From positions 1 through 40,139 of the forward strand of contig JAFKFK010000044.1 of NCBI GenBank assembly GCA_017307275.1: a stretch of DNA of 40,139 nucleotides, read 5' to 3'. A program made the translations under genes and the position numbers. Under the pieces are notes generated by a model, which was not told the origin of the DNA, ran no database searches, and saw only the letters and a program-made list of their open reading frames with translations. Origin of the DNA: Alphaproteobacteria bacterium. Its GTDB lineage: Bacteria > Pseudomonadota > Alphaproteobacteria > Reyranellales > Reyranellaceae. Shown here in pieces: positions 1 to 7,218 of the stretch (the first letter of the stretch is position 1; every line of letters starts with the position of its first letter).

Positions 1-503
1 TGGCGTCGGCGCCGGGCGAGGGTTCGACGTTCTCTGTTACTGTGCCGCGCGTCGCTGCCGTCGTGGCAGCGCCGCTCCCGCCGCCGGTGCCACAGCCGGC
101 GCCGTCCATCGAGCGCGAGAGCTTCGTCCTTTGTCTCGACAATGAGGCAAGTGTACGCGAGGCGATGGCCGTCCTCCTCGGTGGCTGGGGATGTCGCGTC
201 GTGACGGCGGCCTCGCAGGCCGAAGCGCTGGCGGTGGTGGCCAAAGCCGAGCGGTTGCCGGATCTCGTCCTGGCCGACCTCCATCTCGACGAGGGGCCGG
301 ATGGTCTGGAGGTGGTCGAGGCGTTGCGCAAGGCCTGGAACCAGGCCGTGCCGGCAGCCCTGGTGACGGCCGACCGCGAACCGACCTTGCGTCTGCGTGC
401 GCGCCTGCGCGGGGTCGAGCTGTTGCACAAGCCGGTGAAGCCGGCATCGCTCCGCGCACTACTGAGACTGCGCAGTTCGGCTGCTGGCCGTCTTACGGCT
501 TGA
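1..503 (+). CDS. Hybrid sensor histidine kinase, C-terminal fragment (CrbS / NahK-ErcS type), cut by window edge
   Basis: The reading frame is open from base 3 to the stop at 501-503, so the 5' part lies outside the window. The first residues (GEGSTFSVTVPR) look like the end of a histidine-kinase ATPase domain (G-x-G-S-x-F). A Pro/Ala-rich linker follows, then a receiver domain. The receiver shows an acidic pocket (CLDNE, with Asn in the second acidic position), a phosphoacceptor Asp in VLADLHLD, and a conserved Lys in LLHKPVKP. This kinase-linker-receiver tail is typical of CrbS/MxtR or NahK/ErcS hybrid kinases. CrbS-type proteins carry a sodium/solute-symporter sensor at the N-terminus, which cannot be seen here. 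The stop overlaps the convergent response-regulator gene by 11 bp. The neighbouring LuxR-type regulator and carboxylate-type symporter favour the CrbS reading. A GTG at 42 lies inside the gene and is not its start. Confidence 0.8.
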   Translation, partial: ASAPGEGSTFSVTVPRVAAVVAAPLPPPVPQPAPSIERESFVLCLDNEASVREAMAVLLGGWGCRVVTAASQAEALAVVAKAERLPDLVLADLHLDEGPDGLEVVEALRKAWNQAVPAALVTADREPTLRLRARLRGVELLHKPVKPASLRALLRLRSSAAGRLTA

Positions 504-1137
504 GGGCCTCGGCGGCAGGTGGCAAGGCGAGACCTCTCGCCTCGATGACGGCCTGGGTGCGCGAGCGGACGCCCAGCTTGCGCAGGATCACCGTCACATG
601 CGCCTTCACCGTGGCCTCGCCGACGCCCAGCTTGTAGGCGATCACCTTGTTCTGGTCGCCCTGGACCATCAGTCCCAGCACGCGCCACTGCTGGGGCGTG
701 AGTTGCGCGGCACGTTGGGCAAAAGTATCGCCCGCCACGGCCTCGGGTGGCGTGAAGATCTCGCCATCGAGGACCGCGCGTACGATGCCGACGATCTCTT
801 CGAGCGAGGCCGATTTGTCGATATAGGCCGAAGCGCCGAGTTCGTAAGCACGCTGTACGACGGCTGCCTCGCGTTGTGCTGAAACTACGACGATCGGCAC
901 GGTCGGATGCTCGGCGCGCAGGCGAGCGAGGCCGGTGAAGCCGTTCATGCCGGGCATGTCGAGATCGAGCAGCACGGCGTCGGTGTCGGGCTCTCGGTCC
1001 AACGCTGCCTTTGTCTGCTCCAGCGTGCCGGCCACGTTGAACTGCGCCTTCGCGAAAGTCTGGCCCAACACCGAGACAAGCGCGTCGCGGACCATCGGGT
1101 GGTCGTCGGCTACGAGAAATCGTTCTGGGTCGGCCAT
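493..1137 (-). CDS. LuxR/NarL-family response regulator (CrbR/ErdR-like)
   Basis: This 214-aa protein has an N-terminal receiver (about residues 7-120) and a C-terminal LuxR-type helix-turn-helix (about 145-205). D11 and D12 form the acidic pair, D58 is the phosphoacceptor (LLDLDMPG), and the HTH includes NKVIAYKLGVGEATVKAHV. The start is the ATG at 1137, because a longer frame upstream has no receiver homology. Its place tail-to-tail with a hybrid kinase and divergent from a DUF4212/VC_2705 symporter operon matches the CrbS/CrbR (MxtR/ErdR) arrangement. In Vibrio and Pseudomonas that system activates acetyl-CoA synthetase and acetate use. It is probably co-transcribed with the 198-aa gene at 1170-1766, whose stop lies 32 bp upstream. 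It is the best candidate to bind the GAC-TTTG-GTC boxes at 1803 and 5344-5376, which is an inference. Confidence 0.88.
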   Translation of the reverse strand: MADPERFLVADDHPMVRDALVSVLGQTFAKAQFNVAGTLEQTKAALDREPDTDAVLLDLDMPGMNGFTGLARLRAEHPTVPIVVVSAQREAAVVQRAYELGASAYIDKSASLEEIVGIVRAVLDGEIFTPPEAVAGDTFAQRAAQLTPQQWRVLGLMVQGDQNKVIAYKLGVGEATVKAHVTVILRKLGVRSRTQAVIEARGLALPPAAEALKP

Positions 1138-1169
1138 GTGGGAAAGGGTGGGCGCAGCCTCTATGAGAA

Positions 1170-1766
1170 TCAAGCTGCGTGGTGCAATGCGGCCAGGAGC
1201 GCTTCGCGGTCGAGCCGTTTGGGAAGGCGGTCGTTGAAGGAGATCAAGCCGAAGGTCACGGCGGCCGCGAGGACGGCACGCTCTTCCTCGGCGTTCTTCG
1301 AGCGAGCTGGAGCATATTCGTGGATCAGAATGCCGGTTCGGTGGCCCATTGCGCTGAGGTCCGGCCGGTGGCCGGAGGGCGCGCCGGCGAAACGGCTGAG
1401 CAGGGCCGCGTGACGGTCGCCCCAGCCCTCTGGCCGGTGAACGGGGGCGGGATACTCCCCCAGCACGTCGGCATGAACCTGCAGCAAGGCCGGATCGAGG
1501 CCCGGCCCAGCGTTCAGGAAGAACCGTACGATCGTCGTCATGTCGGCGGCCAGTGCAGCGAAGGCCTCCCAACGGCAGATGGCGAACGCTTCGTTGAATT
1601 TCGGATCGCCGAACGCGGCTTGCCCGTACCAGGCGAGCGTATTGCGCGAGAACTCGTAGGTCGATCGCTGCGCGACATACGACGCCTCGCCACTGATGAA
1701 GCGGGCGAGCTCGGCGCGAGATCGGGCGCGCTCGGGGAAGAGGTAGTTTCTTAACGTGGAGAGCAT
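1170..1766 (-). CDS. Conserved-looking hypothetical protein, 198 aa, co-oriented with the response regulator
   Basis: I do not recognise this 198-aa soluble protein. It has no signal peptide or clear membrane segment and is rich in aromatic and Ala residues (a SRNTLAWYGQAAFGDPKF stretch near residue 40). Predicted helices dominate. It begins at an ATG at 1764-1766 and ends 32 bp before the regulator gene, so the two are probably one transcript reading leftward from the 1767-2013 intergenic region. A TTCGAC-TAAA-GT box (1803-1818) lies about 37 bp upstream of its start codon. The opposite strand carries an open frame of similar length. This strand is preferred because of the operon spacing and the compact protein composition. 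A role tied to the two-component system is a guess based only on position. Confidence 0.6.
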   Translation of the reverse strand: MLSTLRNYLFPERARSRAELARFISGEASYVAQRSTYEFSRNTLAWYGQAAFGDPKFNEAFAICRWEAFAALAADMTTIVRFFLNAGPGLDPALLQVHADVLGEYPAPVHRPEGWGDRHAALLSRFAGAPSGHRPDLSAMGHRTGILIHEYAPARSKNAEEERAVLAAAVTFGLISFNDRLPKRLDREALLAALHHAA

Positions 1767-1802
1767 GCCGACTGAGTCTTCAGGACAACCTGTGAACCTC
1801 TA

Positions 1803-1818
1803 TTCGACTAAAGTAGGG
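1803..1818. promoter_or_regulatory. Putative operator (GAC-TTTN-GTC box), symporter promoter region
   Basis: TTCGAC-TAAA-GTAGGG read on plus; on minus it reads CTACTTTAGTCGAA. This matches the two boxes upstream of the MFS gene (GACTTTGGTCGAAT). It sits 12 bp upstream of the predicted -35 element of the symporter operon and about 37 bp upstream of the divergent 198-aa gene. Binding by the adjacent LuxR-type regulator is inferred. Confidence 0.5.
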
Positions 1819-1830
1819 GGTCCCTTTGCA

Positions 1831-1859
1831 TTGGCGGTGATTCACCACGCGTGTATATT
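1831..1859 (+). promoter_or_regulatory. Predicted sigma70-type promoter of the symporter operon
   Basis: TTGGCG (1831-1836) and TATATT (1854-1859) are separated by 17 bp. The predicted start of transcription, near 1866, leaves a leader of about 150 nt before the DUF4212 gene. The operator-like box at 1803-1818 would centre near -55, an activator position. Confidence 0.45.
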
Positions 1860-2013
1860 CGCACGGTATGCGTGTATCTGAAAAGAATAAGCAAGGCGCC
1901 CCACGAAAGCGGGCGATGGGGGAGTAAGCGTACCAAACGGGCCAAAGCCCAGCTCATCGCGGCAGCTTGTGCATGGCGGCGCCTCCAAACGTGACCTTTG
2001 GAGGGACGTAAGC

Positions 2014-2283
2014 ATGACGGATAGCAAACTGACGGCCCAGCAACAGGCCGCCTACTGGGAGAAGACCCGTGGGCTGATGCTGGTGATCCTCGCCGCCTGG
2101 TTCGTCTTCAGTTTCCTCATCCACTTCTGGGCACCCCAGCTCAATTCGATCCGCATCCTGGGATTTCCGCTGGGCTACTACATGGCCGCCCAGGGCTCGC
2201 TGATCGCCTTCGTCCTGATGTGCGTCTGGAACGCCAAGGCGCAGGACCGGATCGACCGGGAATTCGGCGTCCAGGACGAATGA
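2014..2283 (+). CDS. DUF4212 sodium/substrate symporter small subunit
   Basis: This 89-aa inner-membrane protein has two transmembrane segments (about residues 22-42 and 55-75) and a charged C-terminal tail (AQDRIDREFGV). The YWEKTRGLMLVILAAWFVFSF start and the GFPLGYYMAAQGS loop are typical of the DUF4212 small subunit, which is almost always encoded just before a VC_2705-type large subunit. The start is the ATG at 2014 because a GGAGGG ribosome-binding site lies at 2000-2005. An in-frame upstream start at 1969 has no such site and adds non-conserved residues. It is the first gene of the operon, 20 bp before the large subunit. The substrate is unproven; short-chain carboxylates such as acetate are the usual expectation. 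Confidence 0.92.
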   Translation: MTDSKLTAQQQAAYWEKTRGLMLVILAAWFVFSFLIHFWAPQLNSIRILGFPLGYYMAAQGSLIAFVLMCVWNAKAQDRIDREFGVQDE

Positions 2284-2303
2284 AGGGTTAGGGGAGAACG
2301 ACC

Positions 2304-4193
2304 ATGGCAGCAATGCAGGGCGGGTTTCTCGCCAACCTGGGGCGGGTCTACGCCATCTACACCGGCGCTTTCGTCGGCTTTACCATCTTCATCGGCATCC
2401 TGGAGCTGTTCGGCGTGCCGAACCGCATCCTGGGCTATCTCTTCATCTTCCTGACTCTCGGCGTCTACGCCCTGATCGGCTGGCTCGCACGCACCGCGGA
2501 GGTGAACGAGTACTATGTCGCGGGCCGCGTCGTGCCGGCTTTCTACAACGGCATGGCGACCGGCGCCGACTGGATGAGCGCCGCCTCGTTCATCGGCATG
2601 GCCGGGTCGCTCTACTTCGGCGGCTATGGCGGCCTTGCGTTCGTCCTGGGGTGGACCGGCGGCTACGTGCTGGTGTCGATCCTGATGGCGCCGTACCTGC
2701 GCAAGTTCGGCCAGTTCACCGTCCCGGACTTCTTCAGCGCACGCTACGGCGGCAACCTCGCGCGCGGCTTGGCGGTGATCGTCTTGATCACGGCTTCCTT
2801 TACCTACGTGGTGGCGCAGATCGTCGGCGTGGGCATCATCACCGCCCGTTTCCTCGACATCGGCTTCCAGGTCGCCTGCTTCGTCGGTCTCCTCGGCATC
2901 CTGCTCTGCTCCATGCTGGGCGGCATGAAGGCGGTCACCTGGACGCAGGTAGCGCAGTACATCATCCTGATCATTGCCTACCTGATCCCGGTCGTCGTGC
3001 TGTCGGCCAAGGTCACGGGCATTCCGATCCCGCAGATCATGTACGGCCAGGCCCTCGAGAAGATCGAGGCCTTCGAGAAGACCTTCGGCGTCGCACAGCC
3101 CTACGCATCGGCCTTCACCGATGCGCGCGGCAACTACAGTCCGACGGCGATGTGGAACTTCTTCGCGCTGATCCTCTGCCTGATGGTCGGCACGGCGTCG
3201 CTGCCGCATATCCTGATGCGCTACTTCACGACGCCGTCGGTCAAGCAGGCGCGCGACTCGGTGGCGTGGTCGCTGTTCTTCATCTTCCTGCTCTACTTCA
3301 CGGCGCCGGCCTATGCCGCCTTCGCGAAGCTGGAGGTCTATCAGAACGTGATCGGCCAGCCGATCGCCAAGCTGCCAGCCTGGGTTGCCTCATGGGGCAG
3401 CATCGGGCTGGTCGGCGCTTGCGACACAGCGCAAGCGGCCATCAATTTCGCGCTCTGCAAGGGCGTCACCGGCAACGGCGACGGCATCCTGCAGCTCTCG
3501 GAATTCCGGCTGCATACCGACGCCGTCGTCTTGGCAACGCCCGAGATCGCCGGCTTGCCGTATGTGATCTCTGGCCTCGTCGCAGCCGGCGGTCTGGCTG
3601 CAGCCTTGTCGACGGCGGATGGCCTTCTGCTGGCCATCGCCAACGCGCTTAGCCACGACATCTACTACAAGATGATCGACCCCCAGGCCGACACCAAGCG
3701 CCGCCTCATCATCAGCCGTGTCTTGCTGGCGCTGGTGGCAGTCGTCGCAGCTTACGTGGCAGGCACCTTGGGCGCCGACATCCTGTTCCTGGTGTCGTGG
3801 GCCTTCTCCATTGCTGCTGCCGGCCTGTTCGCGGGCCTGGTACTCGGCATCTGGTGGAAACGCGCCGGCGATGCGGCTGGCGTGTGGGGCATTATCGTCG
3901 GCTTCGGCCTCTGCATGTTCTTCCTGATCACGACCGAGTTCTACGGGCCGTGGGTCAAGGCGAGCATGAGCTGGCTGGGCGACATCAACATCGTCAAGAT
4001 CCGCGGTCGCGATGTCGCCTATATCTGGGGCATCAACAACATCTCGGTCGGCATCTTCGGTATCCCGGCAGCCTTCATCGCGATGCTGGTCGCCGGTTGG
4101 GTGAGCAAGCCCGCCTCGGCGGAGATGCAGGACTTCATCGACTCCATCCGCGTCCCCGCGGGCTCGGTGAGGAATGCCGAGGCGGCGCATTGA
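2304..4193 (+). CDS. Sodium:solute symporter large subunit, VC_2705 subfamily (SSS family)
   Basis: This 629-aa polytopic inner-membrane transporter belongs to the sodium:solute symporter family. Family signatures include NEYYVAGR near residue 68, GADWMSAASFIGMAG near 87-101, the QFTVPDFFSARYG stretch near 137, and LPHILMRYFTTPS near 300, as in acetate permeases (ActP/MctP). It pairs with the DUF4212 subunit 20 bp upstream, and an AGGGGAG ribosome-binding site precedes the ATG. Compared with ActP it carries an extra extracytoplasmic segment (about residues 345-415). That segment includes an EF-hand-like loop at 389-400 (N391, D393, G394, E400), and C373 and C385 lie close by. Together with the kinase/regulator pair on the left, it suggests sodium-coupled uptake of a small carboxylate. 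Confidence 0.92.
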   Translation: MAAMQGGFLANLGRVYAIYTGAFVGFTIFIGILELFGVPNRILGYLFIFLTLGVYALIGWLARTAEVNEYYVAGRVVPAFYNGMATGADWMSAASFIGMAGSLYFGGYGGLAFVLGWTGGYVLVSILMAPYLRKFGQFTVPDFFSARYGGNLARGLAVIVLITASFTYVVAQIVGVGIITARFLDIGFQVACFVGLLGILLCSMLGGMKAVTWTQVAQYIILIIAYLIPVVVLSAKVTGIPIPQIMYGQALEKIEAFEKTFGVAQPYASAFTDARGNYSPTAMWNFFALILCLMVGTASLPHILMRYFTTPSVKQARDSVAWSLFFIFLLYFTAPAYAAFAKLEVYQNVIGQPIAKLPAWVASWGSIGLVGACDTAQAAINFALCKGVTGNGDGILQLSEFRLHTDAVVLATPEIAGLPYVISGLVAAGGLAAALSTADGLLLAIANALSHDIYYKMIDPQADTKRRLIISRVLLALVAVVAAYVAGTLGADILFLVSWAFSIAAAGLFAGLVLGIWWKRAGDAAGVWGIIVGFGLCMFFLITTEFYGPWVKASMSWLGDINIVKIRGRDVAYIWGINNISVGIFGIPAAFIAMLVAGWVSKPASAEMQDFIDSIRVPAGSVRNAEAAH

Positions 4194-4219
4194 CGATCTT
4201 GATCTGCTGATCCAGAGGG

Positions 4220-4241
4220 GGGCGGGATTTCGGTCCCGCCC
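4220..4241 (+). terminator. Stem-loop after the symporter gene
   Basis: GGGCGGGA / TCCCGCCC form a perfect 8-bp stem around a TTTCGG loop, 26 bp past the symporter stop. There is no T-run, so it may attenuate or protect the mRNA rather than end transcription. Downstream genes continue on the same strand. Confidence 0.5.
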
Positions 4242-4270
4242 TCTTCGATTCTGCCCCTCTTCGATTCTGC
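4239..4270 (+). repeat. Perfect 16-bp tandem duplication in the leader of the next gene
   Basis: CCCTCTTCGATTCTGC occurs twice back to back (4239-4254 and 4255-4270). The first copy overlaps the right arm of the stem-loop. The second copy ends 1 bp before the ATG at 4272, which has no visible ribosome-binding site. Confidence 0.85.
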
Positions 4271-4271
4271 A

Positions 4272-4592
4272 ATGAACCAGCCGGATTTCTTCTGGGGCTA
4301 TCTGCCCTTCTGGATCGTGAACTATGGGCTCTCGCTCGTGGCGTGGGCCTGTATCGGGCGTTGGATGCTGTCGTTCTTCGTGCCGGCAATACAGCCGCAC
4401 AACTACATCTGGCGGTCCTTTGTCTGGCTCACGGGGTGGGCGATCGCGGCCGTGTCGTTCGTGACGCCGTCGTCGATCGGTGGACGTTGGCTGCCGCTCG
4501 TCACTGCCTTCTGGCTCTTCTGGATTCGCACGGGCTTCTATTTCGCCATGGCATCGGCCGGCCTGACGCCGCGACTCTCGGGCGGAGGCTGA
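4272..4592 (+). CDS. Small membrane protein, 106 aa, unknown function
   Basis: I do not recognise the family. The 106-aa product is very hydrophobic, with about three membrane segments (residues 10-32, 48-66, 74-95) and a conserved-looking Trp/Pro-rich start (FFWGYLPFWIVNYGLSLVAW). It is the third gene of the symporter operon and is followed 1 bp later by the next membrane-protein gene, which implies tight coupling. No Shine-Dalgarno sequence precedes the ATG. Instead a 16-bp tandem duplication abuts it, so translation may depend on the upstream stem-loop or on coupling. Possible roles are accessory subunits or membrane partners of the symporter. This rests on position only. Confidence 0.75.
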   Translation: MNQPDFFWGYLPFWIVNYGLSLVAWACIGRWMLSFFVPAIQPHNYIWRSFVWLTGWAIAAVSFVTPSSIGGRWLPLVTAFWLFWIRTGFYFAMASAGLTPRLSGGG

Positions 4593-4593
4593 G

Positions 4594-4923
4594 ATGCTGC
4601 GCCATCAGGTCTTCGCCCTCGTATTGGGGCTCGCCGTCTTCAACGGTATCTTCTCGCCACTCGTCCATCTTGTGGCGGCTTACAGCCTGATCTGGGCACC
4701 GCCCTGGCTGCCGGTTGAACCCAGTGTGACCTTCTATTTCTCCAGCCTGATCGTGGCGACGACGACCCTCCTCGCTTCGGGAATTCCGGCGGCCTTGATC
4801 GAGCGGGCTGTGCCGGCATCGCGCGAGGCGCCGGGCCCGAATTGGATTTGGGCGGCGGTTGCATTGGTACTGTGTTTCCCCGCGTTGGTCCGCGTCTTGC
4901 TCATGTCTGGTGCGATGCAATAG
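4594..4923 (+). CDS. Small membrane protein, 109 aa, unknown function
   Basis: This 109-aa product has three predicted membrane segments (about residues 5-33, 47-67 and 86-105). The C-terminal helix follows a short PNWIWAAVALVLCFPALVR stretch. It starts 1 bp after the stop of the 106-aa gene, and a GGCGGAGG ribosome-binding site lies inside the end of that gene. No family is recognised. The three small membrane genes at 4272, 4594 and 4943 run together and look like a conserved cassette carried with the symporter. Confidence 0.75.
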   Translation: MLRHQVFALVLGLAVFNGIFSPLVHLVAAYSLIWAPPWLPVEPSVTFYFSSLIVATTTLLASGIPAALIERAVPASREAPGPNWIWAAVALVLCFPALVRVLLMSGAMQ

Positions 4924-4942
4924 GATCGAGTGGGAGGGGCTC

Positions 4943-5308
4943 ATGGATCGCATTGAGTATCTCGCCGACTTGATCGTGCGCCGCGGCTGCGGGTTCGCGC
5001 TGCTGGCGATCGCGACCGTCATGCTCGGTCTTTCTTACGATCTTCTTCTCTGTCTGAAGTCGGGCGCGATTCTCGAAGCGCTGCATGGATCGGTGCTTGG
5101 TCTCTTTGCCTACAATGCGCCGAAATGGAATCACAAATCGACCGAGCTCTGGACGCTCCTCAACAAGGGCGCCGACCTGCCGCCGAACTATCCGCCGGCC
5201 CAACTCCTTGAAGTGCTGCGCAAGACCTATCTGCGATACGCCGAGATGGCAGGTTGCGTCGCCTTGATGATGTGCGTCGGTGCCGTGATTGTCTGGATCG
5301 TTCGCTAA
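4943..5308 (+). CDS. Small membrane protein, 121 aa, unknown function
   Basis: This 121-aa protein has two membrane segments (about residues 16-36 and 98-120) that flank a soluble region containing YNAPKWNHKSTELWTLLNKG. The start at 4943 is chosen because GGGAGGGG (4932-4939) precedes it at a suitable distance. The longer frame from 4859 overlaps the previous gene and adds a Cys/Trp-rich, unlikely N-terminus. It is the last gene of the symporter operon. The family is not recognised and the function is unknown. Confidence 0.72.
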   Translation: MDRIEYLADLIVRRGCGFALLAIATVMLGLSYDLLLCLKSGAILEALHGSVLGLFAYNAPKWNHKSTELWTLLNKGADLPPNYPPAQLLEVLRKTYLRYAEMAGCVALMMCVGAVIVWIVR

Positions 5309-5343
5309 CGGCTGTGCACACTGTCTGAAGTTGCGCTGTGGCA

Positions 5344-5376
5344 TTCGACTTTGGTCGAATCGGACTTTGGTCGAAT
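5344..5376. promoter_or_regulatory. Two tandem operator-like boxes upstream of the MFS gene
   Basis: Box 1 is a perfect inverted repeat TTCGAC-TTTG-GTCGAA (5344-5359). Box 2 is TCGGAC-TTTG-GTCGAA (5361-5376, core GAC-TTTG-GTC at 5363-5372). The identical stretch GACTTTGGTCGAAT repeats with a 16-bp offset. Box 2 abuts the predicted -35, so it would centre near -42, with box 1 near -58. This is a classic activator layout for LuxR-type response regulators. Confidence 0.6.
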
Positions 5377-5403
5377 TGCATGCACTCCGAAGCAAGGCAT
5401 AAA
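5376..5403 (+). promoter_or_regulatory. Predicted promoter of the MFS gene
   Basis: TTGCAT (5376-5381) and CATAAA (5398-5403) are separated by 16 bp. This is a weak sigma70 promoter placed directly against the tandem boxes, which fits an activator-dependent promoter. Confidence 0.4.
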
Positions 5404-5416
5404 CCCGACTTTAAGT

Positions 5417-5435
5417 AGTCGCCAGTAAGGCGACT
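5417..5435 (+). promoter_or_regulatory. Hairpin in the 5' leader of the MFS gene
   Basis: AGTCGCC / GGCGACT form a perfect 7-bp stem with a 5-nt loop, ending 7 nt before the GGGAGAA ribosome-binding site. It could protect the mRNA or tune translation. No ligand-binding fold is evident. Confidence 0.35.
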
Positions 5436-5456
5436 TGTAGTTCGGGAGAAACGTAC

Positions 5457-7127
5457 ATGACAATGGCAACGGCAGTCGCCGGTGACTCGAAGCGTCCGAT
5501 GACGCGCGAGGAGAGGAAGGTCATCATTGCCTCCTCCGTTGGTACTGTTTTCGAATGGTATGATTTCTATCTCGCAGGCGCATTGGCCGCGAACATCAGC
5601 GTTGCCTTCTTCTCGGGAGTGAACCCGACTGCGGCCTTTATCTTCACCTTGCTGGGGTTCGCCGCCGGCTTCGCGGTCCGCCCGTTCGGCGCGCTGTTCT
5701 TCGGCAGCCTGGGCGATCTGATCGGCCGCAAATACACCTTCCTCGTCACGATGACCCTGATGGGTATTGCGACTTTCGTGGTCGGTATCCTGCCGACCTA
5801 CGCCTCGATCGGCATTGCCGCCCCAATATTGTTCATCGTCTGCCGCCTGCTGCAGGGCCTGGCGCTGGGCGGCGAGTATGGCGGTGCCGCGACGTACGTC
5901 GCCGAGCATGCGCCGCAGGATCGCCGCGGCTTCTACACGTCCTGGATCCAGACCACGGCCACCGTCGGCCTGTTCCTGTCGCTGATCGTGGTCATCGGCC
6001 TGCGCCTCTCGATGTCGACCGAAGCCTTCGCAGCCTGGGGCTGGCGCGTGCCGTTCCTGCTGTCGATCATCCTGCTGGGCGTCTCGATCTGGATTCGCCT
6101 GCAGTTGCAGGAGTCGCCCGCGTTTGCGCGCATCAAGGCCGAGGGCAAGGGGTCCAAGACGCCGCTGCGCGAAGCCTTCGGTGTCTGGAAGAACGCCAAG
6201 ATCGCGCTGTTCGCCCTGCTGGGCGGCACCGCTGGCCAAGCGGTGGTGTGGTACACGGGCCAGTTCTACGCCCTGTTCTTCCTCACCCAGACGTTGAAGC
6301 TCGACGCGACGACGTCGAACATCGTGATCGCCGTCGCACTCGCGATCGGCACGCCGTTCTTCATCCTCTTCGGCTGGCTGTCGGACAAGATCGGCCGCAA
6401 GCCGATCATCCTCGCCGGCTGCCTGCTCGCGGTCGTCACCTACTTCCCGCTGTTCCATGCCCTCAGCAAGGCTGTGAACCCCGCGCTGGAAGAGGCTATC
6501 CAGAAGTCGCCGGTCGTTGTCATCGCCAACCCGAGCGAGTGTTCGTTCCAGTTCAATCCGACGGGCACGGCGAGCTTCACCACGTCATGCGATATCGCCA
6601 AGTCGTTCCTGGCGCGCAACTCCGTGAACTATTCGAACGAGGCCGCTCCGGCGGGAACGCCGGCGCAGATCAAGATCGGCGACAAGGTGATCACCTCCTT
6701 CGACAAGAAGGCGGCGGGGGCCGAGGGCGCAGCCAAGGAGAAGGCCTTCAACGAGCAGGCGACCGCGGCCATCCGCGCCGCCGGCTACCCGGCTACCGCC
6801 GACAAGGCGAAGATCAACATGCCGATGGTCATCGCGATCCTGACCGTCCTCGTGATCTACGTGACGATGGTCTATGGCCCGATCGCGGCCATGCTGGTCG
6901 AGCTCTTCCCGACCCGCATCCGTTACTCCGGCATGTCGCTGCCCTACCATATCGGCAACGGCTGGTTCGGTGGGTTCCTGCCGCCGACCGCCTTTGCCAT
7001 CGTGGCGGCAACCGGCAACATCTATTCGGGCCTCTGGTACCCGATCGTGGTGGCCGGCATGACCTTCGTCATCGGCCTGCTGTTCGTGCCTGAGACCAAG
7101 GATCGCAACATCTACGCGGACGATTGA
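5457..7127 (+). CDS. MFS transporter, metabolite:H+ symporter (MHS)-type, with large extracytoplasmic insertion
   Basis: This 556-aa inner-membrane transporter shows MHS-family signs: GTVFEWYDFYLAG near residues 29-41, RPFGALFFGSLGDLIGRK near 75-92, the GEYGGAATYVAEHAP loop near 139-153, GWLSDKIGRKP near 306-316, and ELFPTRIRYSGMSL near 482-495. Relatives carry organic acids, betaine, proline or shikimate. About 120 extra residues (335-453) lie between transmembrane segments 9 and 10, on the outer side of the membrane, and include two Cys (C362, C378). Usual MHS members are about 430-450 aa. A GGGAGAA site precedes the start. Tandem GAC-TTTG-GTC boxes in the promoter suggest control by the same regulator as the symporter operon, pointing to a related carboxylate substrate (inference). 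Confidence 0.88.
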   Translation: MTMATAVAGDSKRPMTREERKVIIASSVGTVFEWYDFYLAGALAANISVAFFSGVNPTAAFIFTLLGFAAGFAVRPFGALFFGSLGDLIGRKYTFLVTMTLMGIATFVVGILPTYASIGIAAPILFIVCRLLQGLALGGEYGGAATYVAEHAPQDRRGFYTSWIQTTATVGLFLSLIVVIGLRLSMSTEAFAAWGWRVPFLLSIILLGVSIWIRLQLQESPAFARIKAEGKGSKTPLREAFGVWKNAKIALFALLGGTAGQAVVWYTGQFYALFFLTQTLKLDATTSNIVIAVALAIGTPFFILFGWLSDKIGRKPIILAGCLLAVVTYFPLFHALSKAVNPALEEAIQKSPVVVIANPSECSFQFNPTGTASFTTSCDIAKSFLARNSVNYSNEAAPAGTPAQIKIGDKVITSFDKKAAGAEGAAKEKAFNEQATAAIRAAGYPATADKAKINMPMVIAILTVLVIYVTMVYGPIAAMLVELFPTRIRYSGMSLPYHIGNGWFGGFLPPTAFAIVAATGNIYSGLWYPIVVAGMTFVIGLLFVPETKDRNIYADD

Positions 7128-7149
7128 TCGTCCCCGGACAACGTGAAAG

Positions 7150-7185
7150 AACCGGCGGCTTCTCAGAAGCCGCCGGTTTCTTTTT
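7150..7185 (+). terminator. Rho-independent terminator
   Basis: A 13-bp perfect stem (arms 7150-7162 and 7166-7178, GC-rich) with a TCA loop is followed by a T-rich run ending near 7185. It closes the MFS transcription unit, 22 bp after the stop, and ends just before the pyrophosphatase leader. Confidence 0.9.
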
Positions 7186-7218
7186 GTGCTTTTGGCGGCC
7201 AACGTTCAGGATTGCTGC

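Noticed and set aside
1179..1754. Plus-strand ORF of 191 residues opposite the 198-aa gene
   Set aside because: Both strands are open. The minus strand is preferred because it is spaced as an operon with the response regulator and has a promoter region upstream; the choice is not certain.
2178..3209. Minus-strand ORF of 343 residues opposite the symporter
   Set aside because: It is an Asp/Arg/His-rich shadow of a well-recognised membrane gene on the plus strand, with no domain of its own.
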